A stretch of 5,138 nucleotides of DNA. Origin: Rhodoferax sp. Lineage in GTDB: Bacteria; Pseudomonadota; Gammaproteobacteria; Burkholderiales; Burkholderiaceae_C. Below, in pieces: positions 1-5,138 of the stretch. The translations under genes were made by a program, and so were the position numbers. The notes under the pieces were generated by a model, which had not been told where the DNA came from, made no database searches, and saw nothing but the letters and a program-made list of their open reading frames with translations. Every line of letters begins with the position of its first letter. The stretch's first letter is position 1. The DNA lies in contig JAKFXU010000255.1 in assembly GCA_021731215.1 (NCBI GenBank), positions 1 through 5,138 of the forward strand, in the 5' to 3' direction.

Positions 1-63
1 TTTGAAAGCCGCCTTGTCGCGCACGGCGCCGGAGGGGGAGTAAATATAGATGTGTTTTTTCAT
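1..63 (-). CDS. ldcA: LD-carboxypeptidase (peptidase family S66), N-terminal fragment
   Basis: Only the first 21 codons are present; the gene runs off the left edge. Reading leftward from the ATG at 63-61 gives MKKHIYIYSPSGAVRDKAAF, which I recognise as the usual start of betaproteobacterial S66 peptidases: a short first beta-strand followed by an S-P-S-G turn. In this family the enzyme removes the terminal D-Ala from murein tetrapeptides in the cytoplasm during peptidoglycan recycling. The catalytic Ser, Glu and His would lie outside the window. The start is 12 nt beyond the stop of the tadA fusion, so the two are probably co-transcribed. The spacer (CCCCCATTTGCG) has no Shine-Dalgarno sequence, and most of it belongs to the repeat-like motif at 65-90, so the native ribosome binding site may have been displaced. 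The call rests on a short peptide and is therefore moderate. Confidence 0.6.
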   Translation of the reverse strand, partial: MKKHIYIYSPSGAVRDKAAFK

Positions 64-64
64 C

Positions 65-1131
<1,067 letters not shown>

Positions 1132-1149
1132 CTATTTTGATGGTTGAAA

Positions 1150-1267
1150 AGACCGAGTCCGTGGGCACGCTGCGCTTTGCCCACCCTACGCGTTGTCTTC
1201 ATGGGGCGCCGCTCAGGTTCAAACCCAGTAGGGTGGGCAAAGCGCAGCGTGCCCACGGACTCGGTCT
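1150..1267. repeat. Perfect 40-bp inverted repeat, REP/BIME-like (GTAGGGTGGGC family)
   Basis: The left arm (1150-1189) and right arm (1228-1267) are exact reverse complements over 40 bp, separated by a 38-nt spacer. Each arm contains its own smaller hairpin, GTGGGCA...TGCCCAC (1161-1184 and 1233-1256). The layout is therefore two head-to-head REP-like units, as in a BIME. Strings of the form GTAGGGTGGGCAAAGC...GTGCCCAC are common intergenic repeats in proteobacteria, as I recall. The element sits between paiB and tadA and overlaps the paiB 3' end. As RNA it would form a very stable hairpin that could limit read-through or protect the 3' end of paiB mRNA, but there is no U-tract, so it is not a classical terminator. 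Confidence 0.85.
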
Positions 1268-1882
1268 GGTTATCCAGGCCGCTAGTGCGCGCTCATTGTC
1301 GTTGCCCGCTGCGTACAGGGCCTGCATGGCAGCATGCGATTCAGGCCGGTGCTGATTGAGCTTGAGTTTGCATTGCAGATGGGTCACGCGCAATTCAAAG
1401 CCGACGATGCCGGCCAGCATTTTCTGCGAAAACTCGGGCGCCAGGCTGCGCCACTGAGCGGCGTAGGCCGGTTCATGGTCGGCAATCAGTTTTTTCAGCA
1501 ACTGATCTTTCTCATTCGCCTTTTCGATCAGCGTGGCCTGCACCGTGCAGTGTACGGCCAGGTAGTTCCAGCTCGGCACGCGGGTCAGGTCCGGGTAGAC
1601 GCGGGGCGACAGGTAGGCGTGCGGGCCCATGAAAGTCACCAGCGCCTGCGAACGCGCCTGCAGGTAGCGCCAGTGCGGATTGGCCTTGGCCACATGGCCC
1701 AGCAACACCCAATGTTCCGGCTCTGCGCCGCTGGACGGGCGCTGCTCCAGATGCAGCGGAATGTGGCTGACGAATGGCAGAGCATCATCGTCGACGCTGA
1801 TCAGGCTGGCCAAGGGATGGGAACGTATCAAGTCGGCCGCGTCCGCGCTGTTTTTTGAATTGAACTGGTGGGGTACATACAT
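1199..1882 (-). CDS. paiB: PaiB-family FMN-binding protein (negative transcriptional regulator family) with a repeat-derived C-terminus
   Basis: The protein has 227 residues and starts MYVPHQF, the typical PaiB N-terminus. Family landmarks in order are an N-terminal beta-barrel strand HPLASLISV (22-30), HIPLHL (40-45), LLGHVAKANPHWR (60-72), FMGPHAYLSPRVYP (84-97), VPSWNYLAVH (102-111), and the closing IVGFEL...KLKLNQHRP (159-180). The fold is a split-barrel FMN-binding flavoprotein. Bacillus PaiB is reported as a regulator of sporulation and protease genes, but in proteobacteria the role is largely unknown. The start at 1882 is chosen because the family begins there; the frame stays open to 2209, but that extension is repeat and leader sequence without PaiB similarity. 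No good Shine-Dalgarno sequence is seen. Residues from about 206 onward (RPSPWARCALPTLLGLNLSG...) come from the inverted repeat at 1228-1267 and its spacer, so the native stop was lost. The catalogued core is complete and probably still folds. Confidence 0.85.
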   Translation of the reverse strand: MYVPHQFNSKNSADAADLIRSHPLASLISVDDDALPFVSHIPLHLEQRPSSGAEPEHWVLLGHVAKANPHWRYLQARSQALVTFMGPHAYLSPRVYPDLTRVPSWNYLAVHCTVQATLIEKANEKDQLLKKLIADHEPAYAAQWRSLAPEFSQKMLAGIVGFELRVTHLQCKLKLNQHRPESHAAMQALYAAGNDNERALAAWITRPSPWARCALPTLLGLNLSGAP

Positions 1883-1922
1883 GATGCGCTGACTGTAGCG
1901 CGTTTGGACCGCTGGCAGCCTG

Positions 1923-1946
1923 CCCTCTCCCGCTAGCGGGAGAGGG
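1923..1946. repeat. Perfect 24-bp palindrome CCCTCTCCCGCT/AGCGGGAGAGGG
   Basis: The two 12-bp halves are exact reverse complements with no spacer. The sequence belongs to the CCCTCTCCC...GGGAGAGGG type of dispersed intergenic palindrome that I recall as common in beta- and gammaproteobacterial genomes. It lies upstream of paiB on the minus strand, within its likely 5' leader or promoter. It has no U-tract and is not needed as a terminator here, since the flanking genes diverge. Confidence 0.7.
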
Positions 1947-1987
1947 AGTGACAGCCAAAACGCATCATTTGAACAAGGCCACCCTTG

Positions 1988-2004
1988 CCCTCTTGGGGAG
2001 AGGG
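1988..2004. repeat. Second GGGAGAGGG-related hairpin
   Basis: CCCTCT (1988-1993) and AGAGGG (1999-2004) form a 6-bp stem with a TGGGG loop. It resembles a shorter relative of the palindrome at 1923-1946, 41 bp away. The two together with the sequence between them may be one composite repeat unit inserted in the spacer. Confidence 0.45.
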
Positions 2005-2147
2005 TGCTGGCGCCGTTGCGCACTGACAAGATCAGTAGCGAGACATGATTTTTACAGTATGCTGACAAAGGTCGTCGTTGCCGCAGAGTCGCCAGGCTTC
2101 CGTGGCAACGTCCGCGCCGGGGCGTATCGACGACACCCGGCCGCAAC

Positions 2148-2153
2148 AGGAAG
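2148..2153 (+). promoter_or_regulatory. Ribosome binding site of the sensor kinase
   Basis: AGGAAG is followed by six nt (CCTCTT) and the ATG at 2160. This is the best Shine-Dalgarno match near the start and fixes the N-terminus ahead of the first MASE1 helix. Confidence 0.6.
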
Positions 2154-2159
2154 CCTCTT

Positions 2160-2699
2160 ATGAATTCTTCATCGGGAACGCCATCCAAGTTCCCAGACCG
2201 CCCGGACATGCCTGGCGGCGCAACTGCGGCCGCAGCCGCCTCCCCGCTGGCGCGCGCCGCCGTGCTGGCGCTGGGTTATTTCTTGTTGGCCCTGGCCGCC
2301 CAGTTGCTCAGCAGCGCATCACAAGTTGCCATGGCGCTGTGGCCGGCGGCGGGCCTGGCGCTGGCGGCGCTGGCAGTCTGGGGCTGGCGTTATTGGCCGG
2401 GCCTCTGGCTCGGCGCGTTTGCCACCACGCTGCTGCACGGCGCGGCGCAGGGCGGTGCGGCGCTCACACTCACGGCCGTGCTGCTGGCGGCGCTGATCGC
2501 CACCGGCATTGCCCTGCAGGCGGTGCTGGGCGCGCTGCTGGTGCGCCGCTTCCTGCACATGGCAGAGCCGCTGGCGCGCGAGCGCGACGCGCTGGCCTTT
2601 CTACTTCTGGGTGGGCCGCTGGCCTGCCTGGTATCGGCCTCGGTCGGTGTCCCTGGCCTGTATTTCCTGGGTGATCTGTCAGCTTCGGCGCTGGTCTGA
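2160..2699 (+). pseudogene. MASE1 membrane-sensor domain fragment (N-terminal part of the kinase)
   Basis: The fragment has 179 residues ending at TGA 2697-2699. After a Ser/Pro/Ala-rich N-terminus come hydrophobic helices at about 31-50, 55-74, 80-95, 101-127 and 143-170. MASE1 landmarks are LWPAAGLALAAL (60-71), GWRYWPGLWLGAF (75-87) and the SVGVPGLYFLGDLSASALV end. In complete MASE1 domains this last stretch is followed by a Trp-rich W-W-x-G-D segment and further helices of roughly 100 residues; these are missing. MASE1 is an integral-membrane sensory module of kinases and GGDEF/EAL proteins whose ligands are mostly unknown. It could be translated as a short membrane protein from its good Shine-Dalgarno, but without an output domain. 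Confidence 0.75.
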
Positions 2700-3650
2700 G
2701 CGGCTATTCGCTGCTCGAATTCGACGCCAGCGGCGCCCTGGTGGTGGCAGCCGAGCGGGCCGACTACTACCCGGTGCAGTTCGCCACGGACGGAGACGCC
2801 GCGACACCGCTGGGCTTCGACCTGGGCGCCAACCCGCAGCAGCGCGCCGCGATGATGCGCTCGGCCGGCAACACCCGACCGGCGCTGGTGGCGCGCCAAA
2901 CATTTCTTGAGCAAGACCCCGCTGCCAACGACTGGCGTTTGCTGGTGCCGATCTATCGCCCCGGCTTCAATGCGCAGGGCGCCGATGAGGCGGCGCGGCG
3001 CGACGCCTTGCGCGGCTTCGCCATCGCCGTGCTTGACCCGTACAAGATGTGGGCGCAGGAGATCGAGCACGCGGCCGGGAATGGACTCGTTTTCCGGATC
3101 ACCGGCATTGCCGACTGGCACCCCAAGCGGCCAATGTTCGCCGGCCAGGTACCGGCCGGCCGTCAAGCGCGCCCCGATTGGAGCGCCCGCATGGAGGGCT
3201 TCGCCGGCGCCGGGCTGCGCATCGACCTGTGGTCGCTCGCCCCCTGGTCGCCGACGCAATCGCACGCAGTGCAGCGCTATTACGCAGGCGCTTTGCTGCT
3301 TGCGCTGCTGAGCGGCGTGTTGGCTTTCGGCAACGTCGGCCGCAACCAGCGCCTGGCGCGCGAAGTCGCCCGGCGCGCGGCGAGCGAGGAGCGCCTCGCC
3401 GCCTTGCTCGAGAACGTCCCGGTGGGCGTCATGGTGCATGACCGACAGTCCGTCATCCTGAGCGTCAATGCCGCCACGCAAGGCCTGCTGCATATCCCGG
3501 CCGCCTTATTGGTCGGCAAGAACACCGGTGACCCGATCTGGCACTTTCTGCGCGAAGACGGCAGCCGCATGCCGGTGGCCGAATATCCGGGCATTCAGGT
3601 GCTCGCCAGCCTCCAGACGGTGCAAAACCGGGTGGTTGGCGTGGTATTAC
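2675..3650 (+). pseudogene. CHASE (partial) - transmembrane - PAS 1 segment of the kinase, in a shifted frame
   Basis: Frame 2 is open from 2675. Kinase-related sequence starts near 2684 (FGAGLSGYSLLEFD). CHASE landmarks follow: ERADYYPVQF, LGFDLGANPQQRAAM, LLVPIYRPG and GFAIAVLDPYKMW. CHASE is a periplasmic ligand-binding domain; its first part is missing upstream. A transmembrane helix (YYAGALLLALLSGVLAFG, about 3281-3334) is followed by a charged juxtamembrane helix and a PAS domain starting LLENVPVGVMVHD near 3404. The PAS breaks off after QNRVVGVVLPGG near 3650. Continuing frame 2 reaches a stop at 4316-4318 but gives no PAS- or kinase-like sequence, so it is out of frame. The first ATG in this frame (2741) is well inside CHASE and has no obvious ribosome binding site. 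Confidence 0.7.
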
Positions 3651-5138
3651 CGGGTGGGCGCGGCGCGTTATCTGCAGGAGGCGGTGCAGGCCATTCCCGA
3701 GGGCTTTGCCATCTTCGATCCGGACGACCGGCTGGTCTTGTGCAACAGCACTTATCTGGCGCTTTACCGCCTGGGTGGGTTCCAGGAAAACGTGGGCAAG
3801 TCGCTCGAGGAACTGCTGCGCCAGGGTCTGGCGCGCGGCGACTACCAGGCCGCCATCGGCCAGGAGGAAGAATGGCTGGCGGCGCGGCTGGCCTTGCACC
3901 ACAAGCCAGGGCCGGCGTTCGAGCAGCAACTGCCCGACGGGCGCTGGCTGCGCATCTCGGAGTGCCGCCTGTCGGACGGCTCGGTCGCCGGGCTGCGCAG
4001 CGACATCTCCGAGCTCAAACGGGCGCAACAAGCAGCCGAAGCCGCCAACCGCGCCAAGTCGGACTTTCTGGCCACCATGAGCCACGAGATCCGCACCCCG
4101 ATGAACGGCGTCATCGGCATGGTCGATGTGCTGCACCAGACCAGCCTGCGCGGCTACCAGGTGGAAATGGTCGACACCATCCGCGATTCGGCGTTTGCGC
4201 TGCTCGGCATCATCGAGGACATCCTCGATTTCTCCAAGATCGAGGCCGGCAAGCTCGAGCTGGAACGCGTGCCGACCTCGGTCGCCGAAGTGGTGGAGAA
4301 GGCCTGCGGCCTGCTTGACCATCTGGCGGTCAGCCGGCAGGTCGATCTGACGCTGTTCACCGATCCGGCGATCCCCGCGCTGATTCTCGGCGACGCGCAG
4401 CGCCTGCGCCAGATCGTCATCAACCTGGTCAACAACGCGATCAAGTTCTCCAGCGGGCGGGATAGCCCGGGCCGGGTGTCGGTACGGGCGCTTCTGCTCG
4501 AGCGTGGGTCGGCACCAGCCGAGATTGAGATCCGCGTCACTGACAACGGCATCGGCATGGACCAGGCAACGCAGGCCCGGTTGTTCAGCGCCTTCACCCA
4601 GGCCGAAGCCTCGACCACCCGGCGCTTTGGCGGCACCGGGCTGGGGCTGTCCATCGCCGGCAAGCTCGCCGCACTGATGGGCGGCAAGATCGCCGTGGCC
4701 AGCACGCCGAACCAGGGTTCGACCTTCAGCCTGCGCCTGCCCTGCGCGCCGGTGCTGCCAACACCCGCCAGCGCTACTGCTACTGGTGCTGCCTTGCCGG
4801 TGGCCGGATTGGGCTGTCTGGTGGTGGGGTTGACGGACGCGCACAGCCTGGCCGATGACTGGGCAGCCTATCTGGGCGCCGCCGGGGCTGTGGTCGAACG
4901 GGCGGCGGACCTGGCGGCAGCGTGCGAACACGCCACACCCCCGACGCACGGACCGTGGCTGTGGCTGATCGACGGTGGCGACAGCGCACCCGAAATCGAC
5001 CAATTGCGCGCCATCACCTCCGCCCGCCCCGATCTGGATGTGCTGCTGGTCGTGGTTGGCCGCGGCAAGCGCCGGCGGGCGCGCTGGCTGGATGCCGAGC
5101 ATCGACTGTGGGCGGTTGATGCCAATGCGCTGACGCGC
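3651..5138 (+). pseudogene. PAS 2 - HisKA - HATPase - degenerate receiver segment of the kinase (3' partial)
   Basis: Frame 3 reads ARYLQEAVQAIPEGFAIFD from about 3663, the start of a PAS_7-type domain ending at SDISELKRAQ. A short coiled linker leads to HisKA with the H-box FLATMSHEIRTPMNGVIGM; the phospho-accepting His is 4083-4085. The ATP-binding domain has all boxes: N-box NLVNNAIKF (4422-4448), G1 DNGIGMD (4542-4562), F-box-like LFSAFTQAE and G2 GGTGLGLSIA (4629-4658). The catalytic core thus looks intact. From about 4800 a receiver-like domain follows (GLGCLVVG...WLWLIDGG...LDVLLVVVG). It has an Asp at the phosphorylation position (4971-4973) but lacks the acidic pair after strand 1. 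The frame is open to the right edge and back to 3462; reinitiation at ATG 3468 or GTG 3654 is conceivable but has no supporting Shine-Dalgarno that I can see. Confidence 0.8.

Larger units (their letters stand above)
1883..2159. other. Divergent intergenic region between paiB and the sensor kinase
   Basis: This 277-bp spacer must hold the promoters of both divergent genes. It contains two GGGAGAGGG-type hairpins on the paiB side (1923-2004) and a GC-rich kinase leader with potential stems (2071-2134). The heptamer CTGACAA occurs twice (2023-2029 and 2062-2068) around an AT-rich patch near 2046-2060, the most promoter-like stretch, but I could not assign a convincing -35/-10 pair on either strand. 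No small ORF with a recognisable product is visible. Confidence 0.5.
2160..5138 (+). pseudogene. Broken MASE1-CHASE-PAS-PAS hybrid sensor histidine kinase
   Basis: Three consecutive segments encode successive parts of one hybrid sensor kinase, but in different frames. Frame 3 carries MASE1 (2160-2696), frame 2 carries the CHASE C-terminal part, a transmembrane helix and PAS 1 (about 2681-3649), and frame 3 again carries PAS 2, HisKA, HATPase and a receiver-like region (about 3651 to the edge). Family-typical residues are missing at both joins: the last MASE1 helices plus the CHASE N-terminus at ~2697, and the C-terminal strands of PAS 1 at ~3650. The lesions therefore look like out-of-frame deletions rather than single-base sequencing errors. 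An intact version would be a membrane sensor that autophosphorylates on His and relays phosphate to receiver and probably Hpt domains downstream. The whole protein cannot be made here as one chain, although the kinase core could be expressed by reinitiation. The 3' end lies outside the window. Confidence 0.75.

Noticed and set aside
1208..1223. TTGAACCTGAGC (minus strand) in the repeat loop resembles TTGGAACCTGAC at 65-90.
   Set aside because: The match is only about 11 bases with a gap and no extended similarity, so it is probably chance.
1205..1225. GGTTCAAACCCA in the repeat loop looked like a tRNA T-arm.
   Set aside because: No acceptor stem, anticodon arm or D-arm can be built around it.
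1150..1267. Inverted repeat as a rho-independent terminator.
   Set aside because: There is no T-tract on either strand after the stem, and its perfect long arms and nested hairpins fit a REP-type element better.
2023..2068. CTGACAA direct repeat as a regulator binding site or kinase promoter.
   Set aside because: Only seven bases, and no matching -10 box at proper spacing could be assigned.
1883..2209. Extension of the paiB frame upstream to 2209.
   Set aside because: The extra 109 codons translate palindromic repeat and the kinase leader and overlap the kinase start; PaiB proteins begin at MYVP.
2390..3493. A 367-codon minus-strand open frame opposite the MASE1/CHASE region.
   Set aside because: It crosses both frames of the sensor and shows low-complexity Arg/Gly/Ala/Gln composition, typical of a shadow frame.
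3465..5102. A 545-codon open frame on the minus strand opposite the kinase core.
   Set aside because: It is rich in Gln, Arg, Gly and Ala with no domain pattern, as expected for the antisense of a high-GC gene, while the plus strand has all HisKA/HATPase motifs.

Overview
The window is GC-rich with strong G/C third-position bias. Its gene content (a TadA fused to a haloalkane-dehalogenase-like domain, followed by an LD-carboxypeptidase start, a PaiB-type FMN-binding protein and a MASE1/CHASE/PAS histidine kinase) looks like chromosomal DNA of a betaproteobacterium, most likely Burkholderiales. That assignment rests on protein resemblance recalled from memory, not on a search.

The left half is a minus-strand run of three genes, read right to left: a paiB-like gene (1882 to 1199), a tadA fusion gene (1110 to 76) and the first 21 codons of an ldcA-like gene (63 to 1, cut by the window edge). 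On the plus strand, starting at 2160 and diverging from paiB, lies a large membrane sensor kinase that runs off the right edge. Its MASE1 part is in one frame, its CHASE-TM-PAS part in a second frame, and its PAS-HisKA-HATPase-receiver part back in the first frame. Family-typical residues are missing at both joins. I read it as a decayed gene with two out-of-frame deletions.

The theme is remodelling of gene ends. Three different intergenic repeat types occur in the first 2 kb, each at or next to a gene boundary. (1) A short GGGTCAGGTTCCAATT-type motif at 65-90 supplies the stop codon of the tadA fusion exactly where its hydrolase domain breaks off. (2) A perfect 40-bp inverted repeat (1150-1189 / 1228-1267) of the GTAGGGTGGGC...GCCCAC type provides the last ~20 codons of paiB. 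(3) A CCCTCTCCC/GGGAGAGGG palindrome and a related hairpin fill the paiB/kinase divergent spacer. The hydrolase part of the fusion has also lost its cap region and catalytic C-terminus, while the TadA half is complete.

The genes do not form an obvious pathway. TadA acts in tRNA wobble modification, LdcA in peptidoglycan recycling, PaiB is a small FMN-binding protein, and the kinase is a probable broken signalling protein. I see no tRNA, rRNA, CRISPR array or complete transposase gene, and no convincing new multi-gene system. The items most worth a second look are the degenerate TadA fusion and the repeat-generated protein ends.
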